Both the position numbers and the translations under genes were made by a program. From a virus, in the IMG/VR virus record IMGVR_UViG_3300019764_000022, positions 1-25,146 of that record: 25,146 nt of DNA; one strand, 5' to 3'. Positions 6,737 to 14,612 of the stretch are shown one piece after another (within the stretch, counting starts at the first letter, position 1; each line of letters opens with the position of its first letter). The notes below the pieces were generated by a model that had not been told where the DNA came from, searched no databases, and was given only the letters and a program-made list of their open reading frames with translations.

Positions 6737-7546
6737 TTATTCGTATTGTACCATAATTCCTAACCATATATGATTAGGGCATATTCTGAGACATAATCTC
6801 TCAAACTCATCTCTTCTTTTTGGGTCTATTGTTGCGAATTCTCCAAATGTTGAACTTCCTATATATAAAAAGTATGGAAACTTTGTCACATCATTTGGAA
6901 TTGTATATTTTTTTAGTTTTTGACCATATCCCAAAGTCTCTCCACATTGTGCCAAAGTTTCTCCACATTGTGCCAAATTTTCTCCACACTGCATAAATGC
7001 TAAAGATGGCTCGTAAACTTTGTTTACAAGTGCATAGCCTAGTTTTCCTAATGTTTGTCCACATTGTGCTAAAGGCTCTCCACATTGTGCTAGTGGCTCT
7101 CCGCATTGTATTGTGTATATTATATCTCCATTATCACTAATATATTGAAGTGGATTTCTTGGAGTAGCACACGCTTTAACATTCACACTTGGCTCAGTTC
7201 CAATTTCCCACCATTCATGGACATATACATCAAATCCGTAAGATTGCAATGTATCTTGTATGTATTTTGGCGATTGACCTCCTATCTCTTTCCATCTTGC
7301 GTCTAATCTTTGTCTTCTTTGGTCTTCTGTTAACCCTGTTGATATTATTCCGAATTGAAATTCCCATTGCTCCAATTGTGTTGTAGTCATTGCAAATAAA
7401 TCTAAATAAATATTATAGAAAAAGTCTTTTATTGCTGTTGGTGTTTGACTTAATCCCTCAATAAAACTTTTTAAAGTCTTTTGAATAGTTAAGCTAAACG
7501 ATCTCCCCCTTGGTAATAAATGTTCTATAATATTAAAAAAATTCAT
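6737..7546 (-). CDS. Mu gp48-like baseplate protein with Cys-Gly repeats
   Basis: A 269-residue member of the gp48/YmfQ (DUF2313) group that joins the tail fibres to the baseplate in Mu-like phages. The N-terminal half (LLPRGRSF..., LDLFAMTTTQLEQWE, DQRRQRLDARWKEIGGQSP) is typical. The family normally has one or two Cys-Gly-Glu-Pro-Leu motifs before the C-terminus; here there are six QCG(E/Q) units at residues 147-163 and 186-202, plus C126, C252 and C256. The C-terminal RICPNHIWLGIMVQYE matches the usual Pro-x-His ending. The ATG overlaps the baseplate J stop (ATGA), so it is translationally coupled. Function as a baseplate or fibre adaptor is established for relatives; the repeat expansion is unusual. 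Confidence 0.8.
   Translation of the reverse strand: MNFFNIIEHLLPRGRSFSLTIQKTLKSFIEGLSQTPTAIKDFFYNIYLDLFAMTTTQLEQWEFQFGIISTGLTEDQRRQRLDARWKEIGGQSPKYIQDTLQSYGFDVYVHEWWEIGTEPSVNVKACATPRNPLQYISDNGDIIYTIQCGEPLAQCGEPLAQCGQTLGKLGYALVNKVYEPSLAFMQCGENLAQCGETLAQCGETLGYGQKLKKYTIPNDVTKFPYFLYIGSSTFGEFATIDPKRRDEFERLCLRICPNHIWLGIMVQYE
6929..7108 (-). repeat. Two blocks of a 21-nt (seven-residue) Cys-Gly repeat
   Basis: Inside the gp48-like gene, three heptads (QCGEPLA, QCGEPLA, QCGQTLG; 7046-7108) and three more (QCGENLA, QCGETLA, QCGETLG; 6929-6991) flank an 18-residue linker. At DNA level CCACATTGTG recurs on the plus strand with 21-nt spacing. It is coding sequence, not a CRISPR or iteron array. Confidence 0.85.
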
Positions 7547-8739
7547 AGAAAAGTCACCGTTCCTGGCTTTGCTTTTTCCCCAGTCTCTAATACATAAAAT
7601 TCTGTTTGTACTGCATTAACTGTGATAAAAACATTTGTAAATATTGCATCGTTTGCGTTAGTAATATCAACTATTGTTCCTCCTACTGAAGCTTTTGTGA
7701 TTCTGTCTTTTCTTGGAGGTATTGATAATCCCTCAATATAAGGTTCTCTGCTTAAAAAATATTCTTTTATCGCATTTGTTATATCTGTTTGTAGTTGCGA
7801 TATATCCTCTCCACTTAATCCTACTACTCTTACATCAAAAGGAACTCTTGTTATTGCAAAAGTATTTACTAAAGCTGTCGCAGGTCTTCTTGAAGCTAAT
7901 CCACTTTCATTAAAATTTATTGAATCTAAAACAGCTTGAAGTTGTGCTGTTGTTGGTATTCCATCTTCATTTCCACTTGACGCTTCTGTTGCTTCTACAT
8001 ATACATCTACTTGCCCAGGACAATCTGAAGTGTAAGGATATACATTAACTATACCTTCTACCTCTTCCCCCCATATTTCATAGTCCGAATACGCTCCGCC
8101 TTGTGGCGGTTTTTGCCATCTGTCTAATACTCTTTGTCTATAAACTTCTGTATCTTCCTCATTTGCACCAGTTACTATTTGACTAGTTACTGTTGTTTCT
8201 CTAGATACATTAGCAATAGGATTAGCGAATGATAATATCTCTCCATTTGATAAATTTCCTATAACACCTGCACCGCTTCCCCCTTGTTGGTCTGAAACTG
8301 CTTTAACTGTTGCTGTTACAGTTGCACCATTTAATGCTATTGAAGTTAATGTAATATAGGTAACTCCATTTGTATTCCCTAATAGTTGAGTATTTGCATC
8401 TAAAAATCCAGTTTGATTTTCTACATTTATTTCAATTTCTAATTGTGCATTTGTTGAGCTTGTTGGGTCTCCAACTCCTACTTGTCTTCCCCACTCTAAA
8501 AGAGGGCTAAATGTTTTTCCGTTTATCGTTGTTTCTTGAACACTCGCTGTTCTGATAAACATTTGTAAAAATATGAATCCACCAAATTTATATAACAATA
8601 CAAATACACCTGCTAATGCTTTTGCCAATACTCTTATAAATGCTTTTGGAAGTAGTGGTATTGTTTGATTAAGTGAAGCTTGTATTTGTGAAACTATGTT
8701 ATCTGATATCTCTTTAGTTGTTGGTGTATTTAGTGCCAT
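7543..8739 (-). CDS. Baseplate J-like protein (Mu gp47 family)
   Basis: A 398-residue protein from ATG 8739, which overlaps the gp46 stop as TAATG and has GGAG 9 nt upstream. A longer TTG start at 8754 would read through its own ribosome binding site and overlap gp46 by 16 nt, so I reject it. The order of features fits baseplate J proteins (P2 gpJ, Mu gp47): a hydrophobic N-terminal region (LAKALAGVFVLLYKFGGFIF), NTQLLGNTNGVTYIT, SGAGVIGNLSNGEILSFANP, then GANEEDTEVYRQRVLDRWQ and PPQGGAYSDYEIWGEEVEGI, which are family hallmarks. It forms the baseplate wedge that triggers sheath contraction on fibre binding. Confidence 0.92.
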   Translation of the reverse strand: MALNTPTTKEISDNIVSQIQASLNQTIPLLPKAFIRVLAKALAGVFVLLYKFGGFIFLQMFIRTASVQETTINGKTFSPLLEWGRQVGVGDPTSSTNAQLEIEINVENQTGFLDANTQLLGNTNGVTYITLTSIALNGATVTATVKAVSDQQGGSGAGVIGNLSNGEILSFANPIANVSRETTVTSQIVTGANEEDTEVYRQRVLDRWQKPPQGGAYSDYEIWGEEVEGIVNVYPYTSDCPGQVDVYVEATEASSGNEDGIPTTAQLQAVLDSINFNESGLASRRPATALVNTFAITRVPFDVRVVGLSGEDISQLQTDITNAIKEYFLSREPYIEGLSIPPRKDRITKASVGGTIVDITNANDAIFTNVFITVNAVQTEFYVLETGEKAKPGTVTFL

Positions 8740-9176
8740 TATTGATTTCTCCAATTTTCAATAAATACAAATGTTTGATTATCTATATTAATTTCTAATT
8801 TTACCATATTTATCTGAGGAATGGAAGCATTTACTGTTATTTCTGTTGCTAAATTTGTATTTATCATCCATTTTAAATCTTCTTTTGCTAATTCTTCAAC
8901 TTTTTTTAAGTTACTAGATATTGGTGGCATACCCTCTAAAAAGTTTTGAGTTTTAGAAATATATTTATTTTCTTCATCTTCTCCACTATTTCCCCACCAT
9001 TCTTTAAAAGTCTCTGTTTCTATGTTTTCATTTTCATCTTTATTATATTGATTTCCACCAAACAGTGATAAATAAGCTGCTGTTTGTAGTCCACCACTCA
9101 TTGTTATTAATCCGTTTACTGATTCTATATCTCCACCATCTAAACTTTGATATAGTATTACATCGCCTTGCTGCAT
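8739..9176 (-). CDS. Mu gp46-like baseplate wedge protein
   Basis: A 145-residue protein starting MQQGDVILYQSLDGGDIESVNG, the pattern of phage GP46 proteins, followed by ITMSGGLQTAAYLSLFGGN and the hallmark KEWWGN segment near residue 60. The C-terminal half (LKKVEELAKEDLKWMINTN ... KLEINIDNQTF) resembles the T4 gp25/GpW-like wedge fold. It builds the inner baseplate with the neighbouring baseplate J protein. The ATG is preceded by TTAGGAGTAACAA, 9 bases after the spike stop. Length is normal for the family. Gene order spike, gp46, gp47, gp48 is the Mu order. Confidence 0.9.
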   Translation of the reverse strand: MQQGDVILYQSLDGGDIESVNGLITMSGGLQTAAYLSLFGGNQYNKDENENIETETFKEWWGNSGEDEENKYISKTQNFLEGMPPISSNLKKVEELAKEDLKWMINTNLATEITVNASIPQINMVKLEINIDNQTFVFIENWRNQ

Positions 9177-9185
9177 TTGTTACTC

Positions 9186-9863
9186 CTAATTTGGTACATC
9201 TGTATCATCTCCACCTGTTACTACACCACCGTGTGTATGACTATTTAAACTTATTCCACTAGCTATTATATCTTCTGTTGTTTCTATATTTACATTTGTT
9301 GTCATTGATGTTCCACTTAATCCACTATAAGAAAATGCACTTAATAACCCTAGTGAATTAACGATATCGCTAAACTCTGAAACTGGACTTACTACTGTAA
9401 ATTTTGATGTTGCGCTTATTGTAACATCTGTCCCATTAATATTTATAATTCCACTATCCAGTTGTTCTATTTTGCTATTTGTATTTTCACTTATTATATT
9501 ACCGTTTGGTAACTGCTCTATTTTTGATTTGCTATTTTCGCTTATGATAGTTCCATCATTTTTAAGCCATATTTGAGCTATTTCATTACCATTTGAATCT
9601 CTCGAATAAATTCTTTTATCCCCTGCATTTGACTTTTGTGCATTTTTAGGGTCAATGTATCCTACCGCAATACTTCCACCCGTTCTAGGTATTTCTACTA
9701 TCGCAACATAATCATTTGCTAATGGAAACGAATCATCTCCAATATCGCTAAAATGTTCTGTAGTTATATTATCCCCAGCTGTTTTATTTATTTTTGTTTC
9801 GCTGTATTTTGCTCCATTTTTTGAAGTTCTGAGAAATGATAATAATTTAGTTATTCTACCCAT
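9186..9863 (-). CDS. Baseplate spike protein (Mu gp45-like)
   Basis: A 225-residue protein with the layout of contractile-tail spikes: an N-terminal OB-fold-like region (to about 100), a central repetitive beta-helix with two 17-residue repeats (IISEN.SKIEQL, residues 106-139), and a C-terminal tip ending in LNSHTHGGVV. The His209-x-His211 motif corresponds to the HxH signature that binds an iron ion at the spike apex in P2 gpV and Mu gp45-type proteins. The trimer would pierce the outer membrane. The start overlaps the gpP-like gene by 13 nt, with AGAGGAATTACC before ATG. The mature spike is relatively short. Confidence 0.88.
   Translation of the reverse strand: MGRITKLLSFLRTSKNGAKYSETKINKTAGDNITTEHFSDIGDDSFPLANDYVAIVEIPRTGGSIAVGYIDPKNAQKSNAGDKRIYSRDSNGNEIAQIWLKNDGTIISENSKSKIEQLPNGNIISENTNSKIEQLDSGIININGTDVTISATSKFTVVSPVSEFSDIVNSLGLLSAFSYSGLSGTSMTTNVNIETTEDIIASGISLNSHTHGGVVTGGDDTDVPN
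9447..9548 (-). repeat. Two 51-nt tandem repeats in the spike gene
   Basis: Residues 106-122 and 123-139 of the spike share IISEN-x2-SKIEQL-x2-G. The period of 17 residues fits one turn of a trimeric beta-helix, so the repeat is probably structural and could vary in copy number between relatives. Confidence 0.75.
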
Positions 9864-11074
9864 GGTAATTCCTCTGGTATTTTACCTGTAAATGATTGTG
9901 GTATGACTATTTTTAAAATAGCTGTTTTACTTTTATCGTCTTTATTGAGTTCAACTTCACTTATTATAAAATTGTATGCTTTGTATATCATTGCATCTGG
10001 AGCTGTTAATTGAAGTAATGTGTTTGGCTTCCATAATTCATTATTTGAATCTCTCCACCCTACTACTTCTATAGTGTAACTTGCCATGTTTCCAAACATT
10101 CGTCCCATTTTTGCATTTACAGTTTCTTTTATATCTGCTGTCTCTGTATCTGAAACTTCAAAGACTAAAGGTCTTAAAGTTGTTTCTAGTTGATTATTTT
10201 TTACTGTATATTTTGAACCGTTACCCCCAACACTATAATCCTCTAATCCTGTTATGTGCGTGTAATAATTTTGCGGATTAAAAGTTGCTATAACTGCTAT
10301 TGTTGGAGATAACCCCTCTTCTAGTGTGGCTACTAATTTTCCTTGCTCTATTGACTTTTGAAATATCAAATCCCCATTTTCATCTGATGATATTATTAAG
10401 TTTCTTTTTTTTGCTAACTCTGATAAAAAATCAAAAATCATTCTATTTGGTTCTAGTGCTACCCTTTCAAATGTAGCCCCTGCACTATCTTTAAAAATTG
10501 CTTTTATTCCAAATGGTTTTATTAATGAGTTTGATATCTCATCTAATTTTTGATTGTTGTATTCTATCGGATATTGATTTGATGTCGCTGTGCAATCATT
10601 TAAAACTCCACATCTTGCGTATGCACTTATATTTACTGTTTTACTGTTGTTTTGTACTATTGGTTGTACATCTAGCATTGTTCCATTAAATAATATATTA
10701 CTACCTATATATATTTTTATATTTCTAAAACTAAATGGTCTAAAAGTATTTTTAAAATCTATATTATCTGATTCCATTGGTGCTTGAAAATTAATTGTAC
10801 TTATTCCATCTATTAATAATCTTATGCTAATATTTGTAAAAAATTCAAACTCTTTATTATCTATCAACATTGTTACATCATCTAAATTTTTATTTAATTT
10901 TGCATTTTTATTTGTTAATTCGTTTGTGTCTATAGGTATATTTAAAGTTGTCCCTACAGTTAAAGGCTCTACTACATTAGGATTTGCTTGAGATATTAAG
11001 TATGCTTTATCTTCGCTTCCATATTGTTTTTTTGATATTATTTCAAAGGTATCATTTTTAACTACTTTATACAT
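9851..11074 (-). CDS. Baseplate hub protein (Mu gpP / P2 gpD family) with N-terminal LysM-like domain
   Basis: A 407-residue protein. Residues 1-50 (YKVVKNDTFEIISKKQYGS, then VGTTLNIPID) look like a LysM or tail-X-type domain. The remainder matches the late-control gene D / gpP hub family: FTNISIRLLIDGISTINFQAP, the first beta domain, KIYIGSNILFNGTMLDVQP, a region ending NRMIFDFLSELAKKRNLIIS, and the closing YNFIISEVELNKDDKSKTAILKIV. In T4 terms it corresponds to gp27, the trimeric hub on which the spike sits. In Mu and P2 the LysM/tail-X function is usually a separate small protein, so this looks like a fusion. The ATG overlaps the gpN-like stop by 8 nt; the ribosome binding site is weak, so coupling is probable. 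Confidence 0.88.
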   Translation of the reverse strand: MYKVVKNDTFEIISKKQYGSEDKAYLISQANPNVVEPLTVGTTLNIPIDTNELTNKNAKLNKNLDDVTMLIDNKEFEFFTNISIRLLIDGISTINFQAPMESDNIDFKNTFRPFSFRNIKIYIGSNILFNGTMLDVQPIVQNNSKTVNISAYARCGVLNDCTATSNQYPIEYNNQKLDEISNSLIKPFGIKAIFKDSAGATFERVALEPNRMIFDFLSELAKKRNLIISSDENGDLIFQKSIEQGKLVATLEEGLSPTIAVIATFNPQNYYTHITGLEDYSVGGNGSKYTVKNNQLETTLRPLVFEVSDTETADIKETVNAKMGRMFGNMASYTIEVVGWRDSNNELWKPNTLLQLTAPDAMIYKAYNFIISEVELNKDDKSKTAILKIVIPQSFTGKIPEELPWVE

Positions 11075-12284
11075 AATATAGTATCTCTTTTCCTTTTGGT
11101 AGTTCTAATATTTCATTTCCACTTAATTTATTTGAGTTTATTAAAAAATCAATTTGATTATCAACCTCACCATATATCTCATAAGATAAATCTATAAGTG
11201 TTCTATCTCTATCCAATATTATACTTCTTTCTTGCTTTAATGAAAATGATAATTCTACTAAAAACCCTGCCGTAAGTGATATTGTTTCTTGTAGTTTTTG
11301 ATATGATTCTCCCGTATCAATGATACTTAAATCTTCCGATATATCATCACTCCAATTTGTTATTAATTCTAATGTTTCTAGTAATAAAATAGCTACTTCT
11401 ATAGCTTCGTTTTTTGTATCAAAAGTGTTATTTATAGCTGAACTTGATAATCCAGTTAAATATGTATTATTATAATATGCTAAATTTTGATATTCATTAT
11501 TGCTTGTTGGTTTTGTATTTACATTTGTATTTATTAAGTTTCCGTACGAATTTAATTTAGATAAAAAAGAGATTTCTACTTTTGATGGTAGCTGTATAAG
11601 TTTATTCGCTTGACTTATTAATGTTTTTGGGTCATCTACTAACGAATCTAATCCACCTAATATACTATCTTGAATTGTATTGAACTGAGTTTCTGCACTT
11701 TTAGAAGTTTTTACTAATCCGTTTAAACTTGATCCTGTATTTTTAGTTAAGCTTTCAAATCCATTTTTAAAAGTAGCTTTGCTTACTTCACTTGATAAGT
11801 CTATTTTGTTTCCAAAATTATCTGCTGTTACTGTGTTATATTCTTCTATTGAATTTATAACTACATTTTGAGTGTTATTTTGTGAATTTGGATATAAAAT
11901 ATTAATAGTATTGAAAAATGTGATTTCAAAAATAGCTTGATTTCCTGCTGTTTTTAAATCATCTCTTCTTGTAATTGTTCCAAATGGTATTACTTGAACT
12001 ATTCCATACATTGGATGCGATAGTGTCGCTATCCCTTTTTGCTCTAAAGCATTTAAAAACTTTTCACTTTCAATATCATAATCAGTACCCCAAAAGAATA
12101 TTCTTAAAGGGTATCTTCTTGATGTATTTCCATTATCTTGAACATAAGTATTATTTGAATTAGCAAACTCAAAAGCTGTCGTTTTTTTATCAAACGACAA
12201 ACTTACATCTTCGTAATCAAAATTAAATACTTCCCCTTTAGGAGATGTATATGAAGCTTCTTTTAATCTATCTATCCAACTCAT
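11067..12284 (-). CDS. Mu gpN-like baseplate protein (DNA circularisation N-terminal domain)
   Basis: A 405-residue protein starting MSWIDRLKEASYTSPKGEVF, the signature of the phage DNA circularisation/gpN N-terminal domain, followed by FFWGTDYDIESEKFLNALEQ and HPMYGIVQVIPFGTITRRDDL. The middle is helical, Asn- and Ser-rich and less conserved, and the C-terminus (RDRTLIDLSYEIYGEVDNQ, LSGNEILELPKGKEI) looks like a LysM-type module. Despite the historical domain name, Mu gpN is a baseplate/tail protein bridging tape measure and hub. The start overlaps the tape measure stop (TAATG), with GGAGG six bases before ATG. Confidence 0.85.
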   Translation of the reverse strand: MSWIDRLKEASYTSPKGEVFNFDYEDVSLSFDKKTTAFEFANSNNTYVQDNGNTSRRYPLRIFFWGTDYDIESEKFLNALEQKGIATLSHPMYGIVQVIPFGTITRRDDLKTAGNQAIFEITFFNTINILYPNSQNNTQNVVINSIEEYNTVTADNFGNKIDLSSEVSKATFKNGFESLTKNTGSSLNGLVKTSKSAETQFNTIQDSILGGLDSLVDDPKTLISQANKLIQLPSKVEISFLSKLNSYGNLINTNVNTKPTSNNEYQNLAYYNNTYLTGLSSSAINNTFDTKNEAIEVAILLLETLELITNWSDDISEDLSIIDTGESYQKLQETISLTAGFLVELSFSLKQERSIILDRDRTLIDLSYEIYGEVDNQIDFLINSNKLSGNEILELPKGKEILYYV

Positions 12285-13963
12285 TAAAAACCTCCGCTTC
12301 TAGTCATATTTATATTATTTGATAATGTTCCTTTAGTTACTTCTGCTCTTCCGCTATCATCTCTTATTGTAATCTCTGCAGATGATGATTCTCGTGTTTC
12401 TTGTATATTTTTAGCAACTCTAGAAGATGGACTTACCATTTGTGTTTGTGGTTTACTTGTTTGTTCTTTTTTATTGTCTCCTAATCCTAAGAATCCTAAT
12501 ACATTATTTCCTAATGACCCTATATTGTCTTTAACAACTTTTGAAGATGGCCTTATCATTTGCGTTTGTGGGTTTGATGATTGTTCTTTTTTATCATCTC
12601 CAAACCCCAAGAATCCTAGTACATTATTACCAAGTGAGCCTATATTTTCTTTGACAAATCTAATACCTTTTAATAGCAATTCCAATGGTGTAAGTATCAA
12701 TCTTATAGCATTTGGCATACTTTCAAATGATTTTATAATGTCATCTGTCCATACAAATAAGGCTGTAAATACTCCTATAAGTGCAACAGCTCCTACTACC
12801 ATTAAACCAAATGGATTAAGTGTTGCCAATACATTTATTATCCCTAATGTTATACTTACTGCTTTAAGTGCTAGATTAAGTCCCAAAATTGCAGCTGTTA
12901 ATATTGCTATTGTTTTTCCATGTTTTCCCAAAAAGCTAAATACACTAACTAGCGATTCAAAAGCATCTGTAAAACTTTTTAGTATGTCATTTTTTTCATT
13001 TAGTGCTATGATGTTATCAATTAATGTTTTTGTTGTTGTTTTTATAGACTCCACAAATTTTAAAAATTTTTCACTTATTAGTTCTTTATTTGCCTTAACC
13101 CAATCTCTTACTTTTTGAGCTATTGATATTGAGTTTCCTAATAAATCTTTTACAACTGGGGATAATACACTTCCTATTTCTGCTGCTGTAAGTGAAATAT
13201 TATCTTTTAATGTACTCCATAAACCAGATGTAGTTTTACTCGCAATTTCCATACCACCAAAGAATATACCCCCTTCGCTTGTCATTTTTTCAAATGCTTT
13301 AGTAAGTTGTTGCGTTGTGACTTTTCCTGCACTTATCATTTTAAAAAAAGATTCGTTTACTTCTGTTCCCATTACTGATGCTAATTGTTGAAAAATTGGA
13401 ACTCCTGCTTCTCCAATCATATTAAGCGATTCTAAATCTACTTTACCTTTTAGCATAGCTTTAGTAAATCCTCTTGTTATTGAGTCTAGTTTTTGAGCAT
13501 TACCGCCAGATGTATCCCCTAACATTCTAATAGTTTTAATTGTTTTTTCAATATTTCCATTCATTATAGGCAATAGTTGATTTGCTGTATCTGCTAGATT
13601 TTCAAACTGAAAAGGTGTACTTGCTGATGTTTCATTTAGTGCATCTACTAACTCTTTTGCTCTTTTTGCTCCCCCCATAAGTGGAGTAAATGCAGCTTCT
13701 GCATCTTCTATTTTTGAAAACTCTCTAGTAAATAATGTTACAGACGCAGCTATTCCACCTATTCCAATTGCTGCAATATTAAAAGCTGTTTTTGCTACTC
13801 CCATAATATTACTTGATAATTTACTCATAGATCTATCTACTCTCTCAACTCCAGCTCTAGTAGCTCTCAAAGTTCTATCAATTCTATTACGCATTTTATT
13901 AATTGGTGCTGATACTTTATCGTTAGCTGTAAATACTGTCGCTATACTATATCTTGAAGCCAT
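12284..13963 (-). CDS. Tail tape measure protein
   Basis: A 559-residue protein. The N-terminal region (about 10-60) is helical and basic; residues about 85-270 match the tape measure N-terminal domain (FTPLMGGAKRAKELV, STPFQFENLADTANQLLP, then MGEAGV/GVPIFQQLA and SAGKVTTQQLTKAF). Hydrophobic stretches lie at 60-78 and 351-406, as expected of a protein that enters the host membrane on injection. A perfect-length 40-residue tandem duplication covers 439-518. Known scaling of about 1.5 angstrom per residue predicts a tail near 80-85 nm, shorter than Mu or P2. The ATG is one base after the chaperone extension stop, with AAAGGAAAA. Confidence 0.9.
   Translation of the reverse strand: MASRYSIATVFTANDKVSAPINKMRNRIDRTLRATRAGVERVDRSMSKLSSNIMGVAKTAFNIAAIGIGGIAASVTLFTREFSKIEDAEAAFTPLMGGAKRAKELVDALNETSASTPFQFENLADTANQLLPIMNGNIEKTIKTIRMLGDTSGGNAQKLDSITRGFTKAMLKGKVDLESLNMIGEAGVPIFQQLASVMGTEVNESFFKMISAGKVTTQQLTKAFEKMTSEGGIFFGGMEIASKTTSGLWSTLKDNISLTAAEIGSVLSPVVKDLLGNSISIAQKVRDWVKANKELISEKFLKFVESIKTTTKTLIDNIIALNEKNDILKSFTDAFESLVSVFSFLGKHGKTIAILTAAILGLNLALKAVSITLGIINVLATLNPFGLMVVGAVALIGVFTALFVWTDDIIKSFESMPNAIRLILTPLELLLKGIRFVKENIGSLGNNVLGFLGFGDDKKEQSSNPQTQMIRPSSKVVKDNIGSLGNNVLGFLGLGDNKKEQTSKPQTQMVSPSSRVAKNIQETRESSSAEITIRDDSGRAEVTKGTLSNNINMTRSGGF
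12410..12649 (-). repeat. 120-nt tandem duplication in the tape measure gene
   Basis: Unit 1 (12530-12649) and unit 2 (12410-12529) encode 40-residue repeats that share NIGSLGNNVLGFLG, KKEQ and PQTQM and differ at about ten positions, so the duplication is not brand new. It lies near the C-terminus, past the hydrophobic region. Confidence 0.9.
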
Positions 13964-13964
13964 A

Positions 13965-14213
13965 TTATTTTCCTTTCGGTCTAGTGTGTTCTTTTAATTC
14001 ACTTCTTAGCCCATTATAATAAAATCTAATTTCATTTAACTTTAAACTTCGTGGGTCTGGTAAACTAGAATAATCTCTACAAATTTGCAAAAACATTTCC
14101 CCATATACATTTAAAAGAGTGTGATTCTCAATAGGATGTATTTTTGAATCTTCTCCGTGCCTTACTAATAAGGTCTTTACTGTCCCAAAAAAAGCAAGTA
14201 TAAAGATATACAT
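13965..14213 (-). CDS. Tail assembly chaperone extension, read by -1 frameshift
   Basis: This frame has an ATG at 14213 but no ribosome binding site there, and it overlaps the end of the chaperone gene. It is best read as the downstream half of a -1 frameshift product: the ribosome slips at 14186-14192 and continues GGG-ACA-GTA in this frame to the stop at 13965. The fusion would be 207 residues (134 from the first frame plus 73: GTVKTLLVRHGEDSKIHP ... LKEHTRPKGK). In lambda, P2 and Mu the long form binds the tape measure and brings it to the growing tail, and the extension is absent from the virion. The position just before the tape measure gene is diagnostic. Confidence 0.8.
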   Translation of the reverse strand: MYIFILAFFGTVKTLLVRHGEDSKIHPIENHTLLNVYGEMFLQICRDYSSLPDPRSLKLNEIRFYYNGLRSELKEHTRPKGK

Positions 14214-14587
14214 ACTTTTAAATCTCTATTTTTCATCTTAGAAAATAGTCCTGCACTTTGTTTTGTCATATCTGCCATTGATGAATACATCATTTTAAAA
14301 CTTTCATTTTTCCCTTTACCATCTGACGCTGATAATGTTGCACCTGTAGGCTCGTAAAATGTTATTGGATTTGCTCCATCTACCATTTTAGGAGTATATG
14401 TAGGCTCTCCATTTTCACTAATTACTAAGCTTCCATCCATAATACATTTGATAATTCTTTTTTTATGTAATTCAAAATCTTTTTTTGTATCTTCGTTCAT
14501 CAAATTCATATCAAAATCCAAATCCATTGAATCACCAAATCTATTAAACTCGTTTTCTGCTGTTTCTAAATTAATTTTATTTTCCAT
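14177..14587 (-). CDS. Tail assembly chaperone, short form
   Basis: A 136-residue protein between tube and tape measure genes, starting MENKINLETAENEFNRFGDS, with EDTKKDFELHKKRIIKCIMD and FYEPTGATLSASDGKGKNESF. It matches the gp41/gpE type of tail chaperone in size, place and the 'tube protein, chaperone, frameshifted chaperone, tape measure' order; sequence similarity in this family is weak. The last five codons run through the slippery heptamer and end in GGA-CAG-TAA. The ATG has AAGGAAATAAT upstream. Most ribosomes should make this form, a minority the 207-residue fusion. Confidence 0.75.
   Translation of the reverse strand: MENKINLETAENEFNRFGDSMDLDFDMNLMNEDTKKDFELHKKRIIKCIMDGSLVISENGEPTYTPKMVDGANPITFYEPTGATLSASDGKGKNESFKMMYSSMADMTKQSAGLFSKMKNRDLKVCISLYLLFLGQ
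14186..14192 (-). promoter_or_regulatory. Programmed -1 ribosomal frameshift site, T TTT TTG
   Basis: In the chaperone frame the codons are CTT-TTT-TTG-GGA; the last T of CTT plus TTT-TTG gives the heptamer T_TTT_TTG, an X_XXY_YYZ slippery site. A -1 slip puts the ribosome in the extension frame at GGG (14186-14184). The same heptamer serves the P2 E/E' tail genes. Confidence 0.8.
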
Positions 14588-14612
14588 ATTATTTCCTTTT
14601 TTTATTTATTAT

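Noticed and set aside
6720-6767. Longer tail fibre start at ATG 6767
   Set aside because: AAGGAG lies just before the internal ATG 6719, and the conserved fibre N-terminus begins there; the extra 16 residues are the gp48 end read in another frame.
6891-7106. Repetitive minus-strand ORF with MWR.FGTMWR pattern, possible Trp-rich repeat protein
   Set aside because: It is the second frame of the Cys-Gly repeats of the gp48-like gene; the repeat pattern is inherited from the DNA and it has no ribosome binding site.
6929-7108. CRISPR-like regular repeats
   Set aside because: The 21-nt units have no spacers and are in-frame coding heptads of a baseplate protein.
8740-8754. Longer baseplate J start at a TTG (8754)
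   Set aside because: It would translate its own ribosome binding site GGAG and overlap gp46 by 16 nt; ATG 8739 has ideal spacing and a TAATG overlap.
12474-13118. Long plus-strand ORF (214 codons) antisense to the tape measure gene
   Set aside because: The composition is that of an antisense shadow of an AT-rich gene (Ser, Phe, Ile, Asn), with no ribosome binding site and no sensible domain.
14177-14213. Overlap of the two chaperone frames as a sequencing error or pseudogene
   Set aside because: A slippery heptamer in the correct frame and the known habit of this gene pair explain the overlap; both frames read sensibly to normal stops.
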